In this document: one piece after another, positions 16,574 to 23,475 of the stretch
Layout of the letters: every line of letters begins with the position of its first letter
Numbering within the stretch: position 1 is the first letter of the stretch
NCBI GenBank assembly: GCA_918244965.1
Contig: CAKJYC010000047.1
Span: forward strand, 1 to 36,373
Reading direction: 5' to 3'
From: Clostridiales bacterium
Lineage (GTDB): Bacteria > Bacillota > Clostridia > Christensenellales > CAG-138
DNA: 36,373 bases
Program-made: the position numbers and the translations under genes
The notes under the pieces: generated by a model
Databases searched by the model: none
Told to the model about the DNA's origin: nothing
The model's input: the letters and a program-made list of their open reading frames with translations, nothing else

Positions 16574-16909
16574 TCACCCCCCGGTACTGCCTTTTGGCGT
16601 TTGACTCTGCGACCGGGGGGGCTTGATATCTCCCATCTCGGTCCACTCGTACCGGCTCTCCGACTTGCCATGCGCTTTGTTGTGGCAGGTCTGACATACG
16701 AGCTCCAGATTTGCAAAATTCAGCGTGACGCTCGGATCGTTGATGTTCTTCGGCGTCAGCGCGATCTTGTGGTGTACGATCTCCCCTGCTGTGACCTCTC
16801 CCCGGCGTAGGCAGCGCTCGCACAGTCCGCCGACCGTCTCGACGTACGCATCCCGGCACGCTTGCCATGCGTGGCTCTTGTAAAACGCTTTTGCGAACTC
16901 TTGTGCCAT
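16574..16909 (-). CDS. HNH endonuclease of the packaging module
   Basis: The 111-residue protein has the ββα-metal HNH fold: C30/C33 and C72/C75 as structural zinc ligands, HH at 46-47 (EIVHHKIAL), N67 in NLEL and H76/H80 in CHNKAH. In HK97-like phages this nuclease works with terminase in cutting cos ends. The N-terminus (MAQEFAKAFYKSHAWQACRD) is family-like, which supports the ATG at 16909, yet the ribosome site is poor and a terminator hairpin ends only about 6 bases upstream. Confidence 0.9.
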   Translation of the reverse strand: MAQEFAKAFYKSHAWQACRDAYVETVGGLCERCLRRGEVTAGEIVHHKIALTPKNINDPSVTLNFANLELVCQTCHNKAHGKSESRYEWTEMGDIKPPRSQSQTPKGSTGG

Positions 16910-16914
16910 GTCTC

Positions 16915-16949
16915 AAAAATAAGACGAGCCCGGATTATCCAGGCTCGCC
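16915..16949 (-). terminator. Intrinsic terminator in the leader of the late operon
   Basis: On the minus strand the arms around 16924-16930 and 16942-16948 (CGAGCC/GGCTCG core with inner GGAT/ATCC) form a hairpin followed by TTATTTTT. It separates the late regulator gene from HNH and could split early from late transcription. Confidence 0.75.
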
Positions 16950-17013
16950 TTGCAGGAAGGAGAGGGATGATGATTGTCGTCGATCACGTTTCCGAGATCT
17001 TCGACGATATAAG

Positions 17014-17022
17014 ATTATCACA
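17014..17022 (-). promoter_or_regulatory. Candidate late promoter, extended -10
   Basis: On the minus strand TGTGATAAT reads as an extended -10 (TG-n-GATAAT). Upstream lie two TTGATA copies at non-ideal distance. It sits between the late regulator gene and the packaging genes, so a regulator-dependent late promoter here is plausible. Confidence 0.35.
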
Positions 17023-17041
17023 CGAATACTATCAAAAACTA

Positions 17042-17449
17042 TCAATATTTTGCAATCTCCAAAATCGCGCGGCCGTGCAGCCGGTACATCTGTGCCTCGC
17101 TGATGTGCTGCCTCCGTGCTATCTGTCTCCACGATCTCCCCTCTATGTATCTGGCACGCAGGATCATGCGGTGATCCGGATTGTCCAGCGCGGCAATCGC
17201 GTCCTCGATCCGCTGCCGCTGCTGGATCAGCTCATAGACGCGAGCTTCATACTTATCGCACAGGCTCATGATCGCCGCGATCGTGTCCTCTCTCGCGGAT
17301 CCCGTGACCGGTGACGGCGCTCTCGGCGTTCCGGTCAGTCTTGAGACGCGCGGCGAACATGCGTCCCGCTCCAACGTACGTATCTGATCCCTGATCTGAC
17401 TGATCTCTTTTTCAAGGGCTCTGTAGCCCTGCAGCTCTGTCTTTGTCAT
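17042..17449 (-). CDS. ArpU/DUF1492-like late transcription regulator
   Basis: The 135-residue protein has an N-terminal coiled coil (ELQGYRALEKEISQIRDQIR), a central YELIQQRQRIEDAIAALDN and a C-terminal sigma-region-4-like helix-turn-helix (MILRARYIEGRSWRQIARRQ, then HISEAQMYRLHGRAI). This layout is that of the DUF1492/ArpU group found just before the packaging genes in Gram-positive phages and thought to activate late genes. Gene place agrees. Family assignment is by eye. Confidence 0.78.
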   Translation of the reverse strand: MTKTELQGYRALEKEISQIRDQIRTLERDACSPRVSRLTGTPRAPSPVTGSAREDTIAAIMSLCDKYEARVYELIQQRQRIEDAIAALDNPDHRMILRARYIEGRSWRQIARRQHISEAQMYRLHGRAILEIAKY

Positions 17450-17709
17450 GCCCCCCCTATTCTTGGACGTGGAAAGCGTGGACAGCCCGCTACGCGGCCT
17501 GCCCGACCCTTCCCACGTCGGTCATGGTGGACTGTGTGACCGGTGTGGACAAGTCCTGTCTCTCCGATCCGGCGTTGCTTCCGCGGGACTTGCCCACACA
17601 GCTCACGCGGGTCCACCGTCTCTGCGGCTGCTGTGACAATGCTGTACAGCGACCGGCAACTTCAAAAGGCGACTGTCGTCACCAAACTTTACACATCTAC
17701 AAGGCTTCG
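17450..17709. other. Noncoding gap between Rep and the late regulator, with GTGGAC repeats
   Basis: No convincing ORF is seen. GTGGAC occurs at 17478-17483, 17527-17532 and 17545-17550, with an inverted copy GTCCAC at 17611-17616 and a near copy at 17469-17474. The segment lies right after the Rep stop, so it could hold a replication origin or control site. This is inference from spacing and repetition. Confidence 0.4.
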
Positions 17710-18453
17710 TCAAAACCTTCCGGCTTTGTCGTTGATTGCTACATATCTATATAGGATATAACCGTATTCGGTCGACCGTGCGTCGACCAGCTGATAGCCC
17801 TTCGGTGCAAGCGGCGGATGCTCGACACTGTACCTGCGGCGGCACTCGGTCGGCTCCTCCTCGTCCGGTTTGACCGCGTTCCTCGTCGCCTTGTATCTGT
17901 GGCGACCCTTTTCCGGATCGCCGTGGTTGAAGAGGTAGTTTGCCAGTCCTGTATAATCTTGTCCGTGATCGTGCATCTGACCGTCGTCGTGCTTATATCT
18001 GCAGTTTGTCCGCAGGTGCTCGATCCGAAAGATCTTGCCGTACGTCCACGCCGAGCTGATCTCCTCTTCGGTCAGCCCGTTACTGACCATATGCATATGC
18101 CATCGTTGCGTTGTCTTGCCCTGCCCGATGTAGGCGAAGATCACCGCGTTCGGTTTGCGATAGCGCAGACGCCTGATATACAGGTCTCGCAGCTTTTCCA
18201 TTTCCTCCTGTGTGTAAACCTCGTTCTCATCGTCCAACGTCAATGTCGAGTACAAAGACGCCGGACTGAAATTTGCGTTAAAGGCTCTTGTATGCCGCCG
18301 GCGCGAGATTTCGGTGCGGTGTCGCTCCCGCTCGGCTTCGGTGCGAAAACGGATCCGCGGCACACGCGCCGCGCCACGCCTTCCGATCGTCTGGACGAAA
18401 TATACTTCCTGCTCGCAGACCGCGCCCGAAAAGATCCGTTTTTTGACTTGCAT
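17710..18453 (-). CDS. HUH-type rolling-circle replication initiator (Rep)
   Basis: The 247-residue protein shows the order of HUH Rep enzymes: motif I YSTLTLDD (68-75), motif II WHMH (H119, H121), and motif III with Y173 in LANYLFNHG (Y168 lies nearby). Such enzymes nick one strand at an origin and stay bound through tyrosine. It resembles the ORF2/G2P-like Reps found in some Clostridia phages and plasmids. The ATG at 18451-18453 follows GGAG; the frame stays open upstream through the tRNA genes and is not coding there. No helicase domain is fused. It is the only replication protein recognised in the prophage. Confidence 0.85.
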   Translation of the reverse strand: MQVKKRIFSGAVCEQEVYFVQTIGRRGAARVPRIRFRTEAERERHRTEISRRRHTRAFNANFSPASLYSTLTLDDENEVYTQEEMEKLRDLYIRRLRYRKPNAVIFAYIGQGKTTQRWHMHMVSNGLTEEEISSAWTYGKIFRIEHLRTNCRYKHDDGQMHDHGQDYTGLANYLFNHGDPEKGRHRYKATRNAVKPDEEEPTECRRRYSVEHPPLAPKGYQLVDARSTEYGYILYRYVAINDKAGRF

Positions 18454-18470
18454 ACATATATCTCCTTTTT

Positions 18471-18547
18471 TGGTGGACCTGCCCGGCCTCGAACCGGGAC
18501 CCCTCCGGTTATGAGCCGGATGCGCTTCCACTTGCGCCACAGGTCCA
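18471..18547 (-). tRNA. tRNA with CAT anticodon (Met or lysidine-type Ile)
   Basis: The acceptor arms TGGACCT and AGGTCCA, D stem GCGC, anticodon arm TCCGG-CTCATAA-CCGGA and T arm CCCGG-TTCGAGG-CCGGG fold into a full cloverleaf, with CCA encoded. The CAT anticodon is read as elongator Met, initiator, or Ile2 depending on modification; not resolved here. It lies between small early genes and Rep on the early transcript. Confidence 0.93.
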
Positions 18548-18550
18548 AGA

Positions 18551-18639
18551 TGGCGCGGACGGAAGGATTCGGACCTTCGGGGCGTTGCCGCCCGGCCGGT
18601 TAGCAACCGGCTGCTATCAGCCATCTCTGCCACGTCCGC
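18551..18639 (-). tRNA. tRNA-Ser (anticodon GCT)
   Basis: Acceptor GCGGACG pairs with CGTCCGC; the anticodon loop is TTGCTAA (GCT, reading AGC/AGT), and a long variable arm with GGGCGGCAACGCCC is present as expected of serine tRNA. CCA is encoded. It is 3 bases upstream of the CAT tRNA gene, so the two are co-transcribed. Confidence 0.94.
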
Positions 18640-18663
18640 ACGCTCAAAGCAGCTTCTTCTGCT

Positions 18664-18936
18664 TCAGCCCCTGCGCTCTTTTATCAATCCCCTCATGTCA
18701 TTTACACCGATCGGCGTCAATCCCTTGCCTCTCGTAATCTCCTCTAATACACTGTCGCATCCGTCAGCGCGGAGATCTTCCGTATTCAGTATCTCAACCC
18801 CCAGAGGGAGCACACATATTTGGTCGGTGCTCGTTTTTTTGCAGTTCCGCCTGCAGCTTCTTCCGTTCTTCCTCGCTGCAGAATATGTGCATTTGCATAT
18901 AAATCGTTTTTCTTCTTTTTGCCCACATGTCAGCAC
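18664..18936 (-). CDS. Small early ORF of uncertain start (C-terminal half credible)
   Basis: The frame encodes 90 residues from an ATG at 18936, but its first half is Cys/Arg/Ser-rich and looks like a shadow of the overlapping 44-residue ORF. The second half (VEILNTEDLRADGCDSVLEE, then GLTPIGVNDMRGLIKERRG) looks like genuine protein. A GTG around 18811 could start a 49-residue product. Function unknown. It ends 25 bases before the tRNA pair. Confidence 0.4.
   Translation of the reverse strand: MLTCGQKEEKRFICKCTYSAARKNGRSCRRNCKKTSTDQICVLPLGVEILNTEDLRADGCDSVLEEITRGKGLTPIGVNDMRGLIKERRG
18794..18928 (-). CDS. 44-residue charged small protein
   Basis: The ATG at 18926-18928 begins one base after the upstream stop (TGA-C-ATG), as in the rest of this tightly packed operon. 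The product has MWAKRRKTIYMQMHIFCSEE followed by ERKKLQAELQKNEHRPN, an amphipathic helix. It overlaps the 18664-18936 frame; codon texture favours this frame in the overlap. Function unknown. Confidence 0.5.
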   Translation of the reverse strand: MWAKRRKTIYMQMHIFCSEEERKKLQAELQKNEHRPNMCAPSGG

Positions 18937-19304
18937 CCCATGGCGGCCGTTGTCAGCTTTGCGACCGCGTACTGCAGCCCGCGCACGTCCTTGATCGGAC
19001 CGATATACACCCGGATCGCCTCACCGTCACGGACGACGAAAGCAACCTCGCCGTTAAACTCTATCGCTTTGACGCCGCGCCCGGCGCTGTTGGCGAGCGG
19101 TACGATCCCGTCAAACACGCCCCGGATCCGAGCCTCCCATTCGCGCTGCGCCTTCTCCCTCTCCGCTTCTTCCGCCTCTCGTTCTGCGCGCTTCTCGGCG
19201 AGGATCTTGTAAAACAGGCCGGTATCAGCTGTTTCGCCTTTCTTTCGCTCGGCGTCTCGCTTTTGCTGCGCCCGCGCAGCTGCCGCCCCGAAGATGTCAG
19301 TCAT
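18930..19304 (-). CDS. Hypothetical early phage protein, charged helical N-terminus
   Basis: The 124-residue product has a coiled-coil-like N-terminal half (EKRAEREAEEAEREKAQREW) and a more globular C-terminal half (AIEFNGEVAFVVRDGEAIRV, YIGPIKDVRGLQYAVAKL). The start at 19304 overlaps the upstream stop by 8 bases and fits local packing. Not recognised. Confidence 0.7.
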   Translation of the reverse strand: MTDIFGAAAARAQQKRDAERKKGETADTGLFYKILAEKRAEREAEEAEREKAQREWEARIRGVFDGIVPLANSAGRGVKAIEFNGEVAFVVRDGEAIRVYIGPIKDVRGLQYAVAKLTTAAMGC

Positions 19305-19566
19305 TTGTGATCGCCTCCCCAAATACGATTCGTTCGATCATTCCTGCCGCCCGGATCATCAACTCATACTCTCTTCCGACGCTATGTCCCTCCGCGCAGC
19401 TGCGCAGCTCGTCGATCATATTGGCTGTCTCGTATATCGTCCGCGCGTCCTGCAACGTCACAAGCTCCGGCTGCAGGTCCGCGATCGCGGCAGCCGTCGC
19501 CTGATCGCCGTTTCGCAGCGCGATCCGGTGCGCATCGCTGCGCTTGATGTAGACTTCCCGCTTCAT
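19297..19566 (-). CDS. Hypothetical early phage protein (89 residues)
   Basis: Helical sequence: MKREVYIKRSDAHRIALRNG, then TIYETANMIDELRSCAEG. Overlaps its upstream neighbour by 4 bases (ATGA), so it is translationally coupled. Not recognised. Confidence 0.72.
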   Translation of the reverse strand: MKREVYIKRSDAHRIALRNGDQATAAAIADLQPELVTLQDARTIYETANMIDELRSCAEGHSVGREYELMIRAAGMIERIVFGEAITND

Positions 19567-19895
19567 CGGCCCGTCCCCTTCAGCCGCTCCTCTGCCTGCG
19601 CGCGGAAAAACGCATCCGCGCAGGCCTCCGCCCTCGTGATCATCTTCTTCAGTACGGCGGCGGTCAGCGCGCCGCTGCCGCGAATCTCCGTGATCGTCTG
19701 CGCTGCGATGACGACCTCCACGCGCAGCATGTCCACCGGTGGCGGCGTGCCATCCAGCAGCGACGGTGCGATCTGTGCCTTGTATCGAACGGCAAACGGA
19801 TAGCGCTCCTCAAACTCTGCCGCAAAATTGTTCTCGCTGCACAGCTTTTTGATCGACTCCTTTGCTGCCTCATATACGATTCTGTTCTCGTTCAT
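19563..19895 (-). CDS. Hypothetical early phage protein (110 residues)
   Basis: Begins MNENRIVYEAAKESIKKLCS and has a middle DMLRVEVVIAAQTITEIRG strand region and a helical C-terminus. ATGA overlap with the gene upstream. Not recognised. Confidence 0.72.
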   Translation of the reverse strand: MNENRIVYEAAKESIKKLCSENNFAAEFEERYPFAVRYKAQIAPSLLDGTPPPVDMLRVEVVIAAQTITEIRGSGALTAAVLKKMITRAEACADAFFRAQAEERLKGTGR

Positions 19896-20263
19896 GCCGT
19901 TTCTCCTCCCTGTTTCCCCATGTTCGCCGCCGCCCGCGCGATCTGCTCCGCGATCTGCTTTTGCTGCCGCGTCCTCGCCTGTTCGCCCGCGATCTGATCG
20001 GCGTGTTCCGTTTCTTTTTTCCCGGCCTGCTGCTGAGCCTCCAGTAGCTTATCCGACAGCTCGCCGACGTCGGCGATATGGTCGTCATGCTCCGCGCATG
20101 CGCATTTGGACGTCCTGTCCAGCTTGTCCCGGAGATCTCTGACCTGCTGCCGCAGCTTGATGATCTCCTCCATCCTTGGCAAAAAAACAAACAGCATCAC
20201 CACGATCGTGATCACCAGCGTGATCAGTGACGTCACATACAACCATTTCGGAATTCCGTCCAT
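19892..20263 (-). CDS. Membrane-anchored coiled-coil phage protein
   Basis: The 123-residue product has one membrane span (about residues 8-29, LYVTSLITLVITIVVMLFVF) followed by a long coiled coil (MEEIIKLRQQVRDLRDKLDR, EHADQIAGEQARTRQQKQIA). Start and upstream stop share one base (TGATG). A spanin- or Rz-like role is unlikely in a Gram-positive host; it could anchor an early complex or act in superinfection exclusion. Function unknown. Confidence 0.7.
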   Translation of the reverse strand: MDGIPKWLYVTSLITLVITIVVMLFVFLPRMEEIIKLRQQVRDLRDKLDRTSKCACAEHDDHIADVGELSDKLLEAQQQAGKKETEHADQIAGEQARTRQQKQIAEQIARAAANMGKQGGETA

Positions 20264-20742
20264 CACTCCGCACCCCTTTCCGCTTCCCGTTTCAGCACTC
20301 GGCGCTCTTCCGCTGTGCATTCCGGCTGCGCTGCGTACCAGCGCAGCGCCCGCTCGATCACGGGCCATGCCGCCCGGCGCTCGCGTCTCAATCTCTCAAG
20401 CGTGACTTGGACGCTCGTTTCCGTCGACCCCATTTTCGCGGCGATCTGCTTGTACCCAAAGCCGCCCGCCCGAAGTTCGAACATTTTGCGATGCTCTGCA
20501 GCCGTAAATCTTCCGCGATGCTCTTTCGGCTCGCTCACCGGCTCTTCTTTCTCCCTCGCTTTCGCCTTCGCGCTCTCCGCTGCGCTCATGGCCCCGATCT
20601 GGATCAGCTTGTCAATGACCTGCGGCTTCGTTTTTGCGTTCAGCTCGGCGAGGATCTTGACCTGCTTCTTCTTGTTTTCGCATCTGCGCCATGAGCTTTT
20701 GATCTCGGCGTCAGACATCGGCCACTTGGTTTTCGCTTCCAT
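20263..20742 (-). CDS. Helix-turn-helix early protein
   Basis: The 159-residue product has a MYB-like N-terminal stretch (WPMSDAEIKSSWRRCENKKK) and a helix-turn-helix (about residues 78-112: FTAAEHRKMFELRAGGFGYK, then QIAAKMGSTETSVQVTLERL). It is likely a DNA-binding regulator or replication accessory. The ATG at 20742 follows GGGAG; an internal ATG at 20718 is possible. Family not named. Confidence 0.7.
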   Translation of the reverse strand: MEAKTKWPMSDAEIKSSWRRCENKKKQVKILAELNAKTKPQVIDKLIQIGAMSAAESAKAKAREKEEPVSEPKEHRGRFTAAEHRKMFELRAGGFGYKQIAAKMGSTETSVQVTLERLRRERRAAWPVIERALRWYAAQPECTAEERRVLKREAERGAE

Positions 20743-20896
20743 ACGCCCCTGCTCCCGTCGTCATTTCGATTTTGGTCCGGATCTCGTCGAGGCTCGACGC
20801 CCGGAAGTTTGCGATTCGCAGCTTGTCCGTCAGCGTCAAATCCCCGGCGTTGACAACCTTCCCGCCCCGGACGTGGATGATCACCAGCTTATCCAT
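20711..20896 (-). CDS. Hypothetical small early protein
   Basis: About 61 residues: MDKLVIIHVRGGKVVNAGDL, then LRIANFRASSLDEIRTKIEM. The ATG at 20896 overlaps the upstream stop by 8 bases; a TTG at 20902 is an alternative with better spacing to GGAG. Not recognised. Confidence 0.6.
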   Translation of the reverse strand: MDKLVIIHVRGGKVVNAGDLTLTDKLRIANFRASSLDEIRTKIEMTTGAGAYGSENQVADV

Positions 20897-21155
20897 CGGC
20901 AACGCCTTCTCCGTTGTCGGCGACGGATCTATAAAAGATTTCCTGCCGCATGCGATCCTCCGGCGTTGCGCGCCCGGCTGCCTGCCGGTCCGGCTCTGCG
21001 TCCGTCTGTTTGAGTCGCTCCTTCAGGTGTTCGATCTGCCGGTTCCGGTCGACGATCGTTTCCTCCTGCGTTTCGATGATATCCGCCGCATATGCGCACA
21101 GCCCGTCCGCCCTCGCGCGAAGCGCCTTCACAATCTCGGTCATCTTGTTCGTCAT
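20889..21155 (-). CDS. Hypothetical early protein with coiled coil
   Basis: 88 residues with helical MTNKMTEIVKALRARADGLC and EETIVDRNRQIEHLKERLKQ. The ATG at 21153-21155 overlaps the upstream stop (ATGA), so the longer frame to 21236 is rejected. Not recognised. Confidence 0.7.
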   Translation of the reverse strand: MTNKMTEIVKALRARADGLCAYAADIIETQEETIVDRNRQIEHLKERLKQTDAEPDRQAAGRATPEDRMRQEIFYRSVADNGEGVADG

Positions 21156-21655
21156 GCTTTGCTCTCCGTTTCGTTTTCTGATGGTGTCGGTGTTTCGCCT
21201 TCGAACGGTGTCGGTCGTCTTTCGAGCTCGTCGCATATCCCGCCGATAAATGATGTGCCCGGCGCTTCCGGATCCGGCGCATCGTCCGGATCCGGCGTCT
21301 CCTCATATAGTCCGCCTACGCACGCGCCGCAGATTGAGCAGAAGAACACGTTTTCGTTCCGCAGCCTCGGCCTTTTATAACCGCACTGCATGCACGTGAT
21401 CTCTTCGTCGCAAGGTACCATCCGGTACTTTTCGGCCGCCTGCAGATAGCTGTACTTTTGGATCGTCGCCTCGACAGGCTTGACCATGGCGACGGCCAGC
21501 TCGGCGGCCGTCAGCGTACCGATTGCCTCCGGCGTGATATTCTCCGCGCCTGTCGCGATCTTTCGCATCGCGGCGATCGCCTTGATCGCGTCGCCGCGTC
21601 TGATCAGCTCGGCGTCGGTGCACGCCTTGTCGTATCGCTTCTGTATCGTACTCAT
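21152..21655 (-). CDS. Zinc-ribbon early phage protein
   Basis: The 167-residue product has a helical N-terminal half, a zinc ribbon (CMQCGYKRPRLRNENVFFCS then ICG; two CxxC pairs around residues 88-91 and 106-109) and an acidic, proline-rich tail (EETPDPDDAPDPEAPG). Such proteins are common in early regions of Clostridia phages. Function unknown. ATGA overlap with the gene upstream. Confidence 0.75.
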   Translation of the reverse strand: MSTIQKRYDKACTDAELIRRGDAIKAIAAMRKIATGAENITPEAIGTLTAAELAVAMVKPVEATIQKYSYLQAAEKYRMVPCDEEITCMQCGYKRPRLRNENVFFCSICGACVGGLYEETPDPDDAPDPEAPGTSFIGGICDELERRPTPFEGETPTPSENETESKA

Positions 21656-22110
21656 TCTGTCGCCTCCGCCTCCAGCTGCTTCGCCGTTGCCGTGATCTCC
21701 TTGTCGCTTTGCTCCGTGAGGCTGCGCAGCGCGTAGTCATGTATGACCGTGATCTGCTGCTTATACATCGGCTTGATCAGCTCCGCCCAGTATTTCCGTG
21801 TGAGCGGGCAGTCCGCGAATTCGTCGCCGTCGACGCCGATGACCGCGATCGTGCCGACAAAGCTGACCGGCGCGCGCAGGTTGTAGATCGTCGAGGCGTC
21901 GACCGTGCAGTTTTGGTCCAGTCCAAAGATCCGACCCTCCTCATTGCAAAGCACAACAAATGCCGGTCCGCCGTACAGCGCCTTCGGCGTGAAGGTCACC
22001 GCTTCGATCGGCCCCTCGACGGTGCGCTGCAGATTTTCAAAACTGTTCTCGATGTTCGTCACATGGCCGATCAGCTCGTCCGGCCGCTTCACAATTGCCC
22101 TTATTTTCAT
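21652..22110 (-). CDS. DUF3846-like early protein
   Basis: The 152-residue product begins MKIRAIVKRPDELIGHVTNI, with SFENLQRTVEGPIEAVTFTP and VVLCNEEGRIFGLDQNC, the pattern of the DUF3846 domain found in phage and plasmid early genes of Bacillota. A strong AGGAGGG site precedes the ATG at 22110; the open frame upstream to 22206 is probably not coding. Role unknown. Confidence 0.75.
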   Translation of the reverse strand: MKIRAIVKRPDELIGHVTNIENSFENLQRTVEGPIEAVTFTPKALYGGPAFVVLCNEEGRIFGLDQNCTVDASTIYNLRAPVSFVGTIAVIGVDGDEFADCPLTRKYWAELIKPMYKQQITVIHDYALRSLTEQSDKEITATAKQLEAEATE

Positions 22111-22382
22111 TTTTTCTCCCTCCTGTGATAATTTGCAGCGCGCGTCACCCCGACCACCCTCACGCGCACCCGGCGCGCTGATGCGCATTCCGGTCCCATC
22201 GATCACCGCAAAGACGTTGCCCCCTGCCCTGCGGCCCCGCGTCCCGCCCGGTGTTTTTCTCCGGACCCCCTATGTTCCCCGTCTTTCAACGTGTCCCTCG
22301 CGCGGCTGCCCCCTCCAGCGCCCCGCGCCGCGCTGCCCCGCATGTGCAGCGCCCCACTATCACGCCTTCCGGCGTCAGGTTC
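22111..22382. other. GC-skewed noncoding gap in the early operon
   Basis: This 272-base gap interrupts an otherwise packed operon. The minus strand is very G-rich. A short hairpin (ACGCC-TTCC-GGCGT, around 22361-22376) follows the upstream gene without a T-tract. No ORF with a ribosome site was found. It may contain an RNA or an origin, but nothing specific was recognised. Confidence 0.4.
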
Positions 22383-22760
22383 TCACAACGGCGCACCGCA
22401 ATGTGCGCACGTTCCCGTTTCCTTCTCCGCCACGCAGCCGCAGTATTCGCAGCGTTTCCGCTCGGCCGGCTGCGCCATCAGTTCCTTCAGTGCTTCATAA
22501 CCTTGCAGAGTCCTTCGTTCGTTCAGCGTCATGCTTTCTACAACCGCGTTGTCGCTCCAGAAAGTGATTCGATTCGGGTTTCCTCTGATCATTTCCTTCA
22601 GTACTTCTTCGGCCTTGCGCTCTGTCCGGACGCCGATCCGCAAACCTTCGTTGGTTTCTTCTCGTTCGACGACCGTTCCGATCGGTTCGCCGTGCCGCTT
22701 CTTTTCCCGGCTCCGGATTCGCAAAAACCGCTTGACCAGTCGGCGCAGCTTCCCTCTCAT
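22383..22760 (-). CDS. Early phage protein with C-terminal zinc ribbon
   Basis: 125 residues from an ATG (22758-22760) overlapping the upstream stop (ATGA). N-terminus is basic (MRGKLRRLVKRFLRIRSREK); the C-terminus carries CEYCGCVAEKETGTCAHCG, two CxxC pairs. Likely nucleic-acid-binding. Not recognised further. Confidence 0.72.
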   Translation of the reverse strand: MRGKLRRLVKRFLRIRSREKKRHGEPIGTVVEREETNEGLRIGVRTERKAEEVLKEMIRGNPNRITFWSDNAVVESMTLNERRTLQGYEALKELMAQPAERKRCEYCGCVAEKETGTCAHCGAPL

Positions 22761-22954
22761 TTCTTCTCCTTCCGCAGCCAGTCGCGTGAACACTTTGCGC
22801 AAAAGTGCGTGTCAATTTCATAGTCCTTGATCAGTGCGCACGGCGCGGTCATGTCTGCCAAGCTGTACTGACAGGGGATCACGCGCAGGATCTCTGCATC
22901 GTCGACCTTGTCAGGATCCTGCAGCACGCTGATCAGGTATTCCGCGTTCGTCAC
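22757..22954 (-). CDS. Small Cys-containing early protein (GTG start)
   Basis: 65 residues: TNAEYLISVLQDPDKVDDAE, then IPCQYSLAD and FCAKCSRDWLRKEKK at the end. The GTG at 22952-22954 overlaps the upstream stop (GTGA). Clostridia phages often carry such short zinc-binding-like proteins with a CxxC near the end. Function unknown. Confidence 0.72.
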   Translation of the reverse strand: MTNAEYLISVLQDPDKVDDAEILRVIPCQYSLADMTAPCALIKDYEIDTHFCAKCSRDWLRKEKK

Positions 22955-23157
22955 TCTGCCTTCTCTCCCTTCACCGCTCGTTTGGCCGCGATTTTTCTTT
23001 TGGCCGCTCCGATCAGATAGCGCTTGATGCAGCCTGTGCAGCCTTCGTCTGACAGATATACCCTTGTGCAGCCCTTCGGCCTCGGACAAAACCCGTTTTC
23101 CTGCAGGATCCGCGCGGCGATCTTGACCGCCCGCCCCTCGATCGTCTCTTGTCTCAT
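22951..23157 (-). CDS. Small Cys-cluster early protein
   Basis: 68 residues with MRQETIEGRAVKIAARILQE and four cysteines in GFCPRPKGCTRVYLSDEGC then TGCIKRYL, a probable metal site. Not recognised. Confidence 0.7.
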   Translation of the reverse strand: MRQETIEGRAVKIAARILQENGFCPRPKGCTRVYLSDEGCTGCIKRYLIGAAKRKIAAKRAVKGEKAE

Positions 23158-23166
23158 GTCCCGCTC

Positions 23167-23475
23167 CTACATCTCCAGCACGGCCGCTGCCGTTTCGATA
23201 CGGACCGCGAAGCTGCGATTATAGCGGCCCGCGTAGTATGTGTCGATCTCGTAGCCCTTGTAGCAGTAGTGCCCCGCTTTATTCTCGGTCGCGCCTTCTT
23301 CCGTCACAAACGACGTCCCGAACAGCAGATCCTCGAATAGCTCTGTCGACATCCACAGCACAATCTTGTTGACGAGGATCCCGCGTCCCTGCAGTATGTA
23401 CGACGCGTTCATTGCGTCGGCGATCGCCTTGTTGATCATGTCGACATACTTCGCTGTCTTTTGTTCTCGTGTCAT
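23167..23475 (-). CDS. Hypothetical early phage protein (102 residues)
   Basis: Starts MTREQKTAKYVDMINKAIAD at 23475, overlapping the upstream stop (ATGA). Globular pattern with IVLWMSTELFEDLLFG and GYEIDTYYAGRYNRSFAVRI. Not recognised. Confidence 0.72.
   Translation of the reverse strand: MTREQKTAKYVDMINKAIADAMNASYILQGRGILVNKIVLWMSTELFEDLLFGTSFVTEEGATENKAGHYCYKGYEIDTYYAGRYNRSFAVRIETAAAVLEM

Noticed and set aside
17454..18633. Long minus-strand frame upstream of Rep to 18633
   Set aside because: It runs through both tRNA genes; the Rep start at 18453 has its own ribosome site.
19892..20263. Spanin (Rz-like) call for the membrane coiled-coil protein
   Set aside because: It is in the early region, not beside the lysis genes, and the host appears to be a Gram-positive-type cell.
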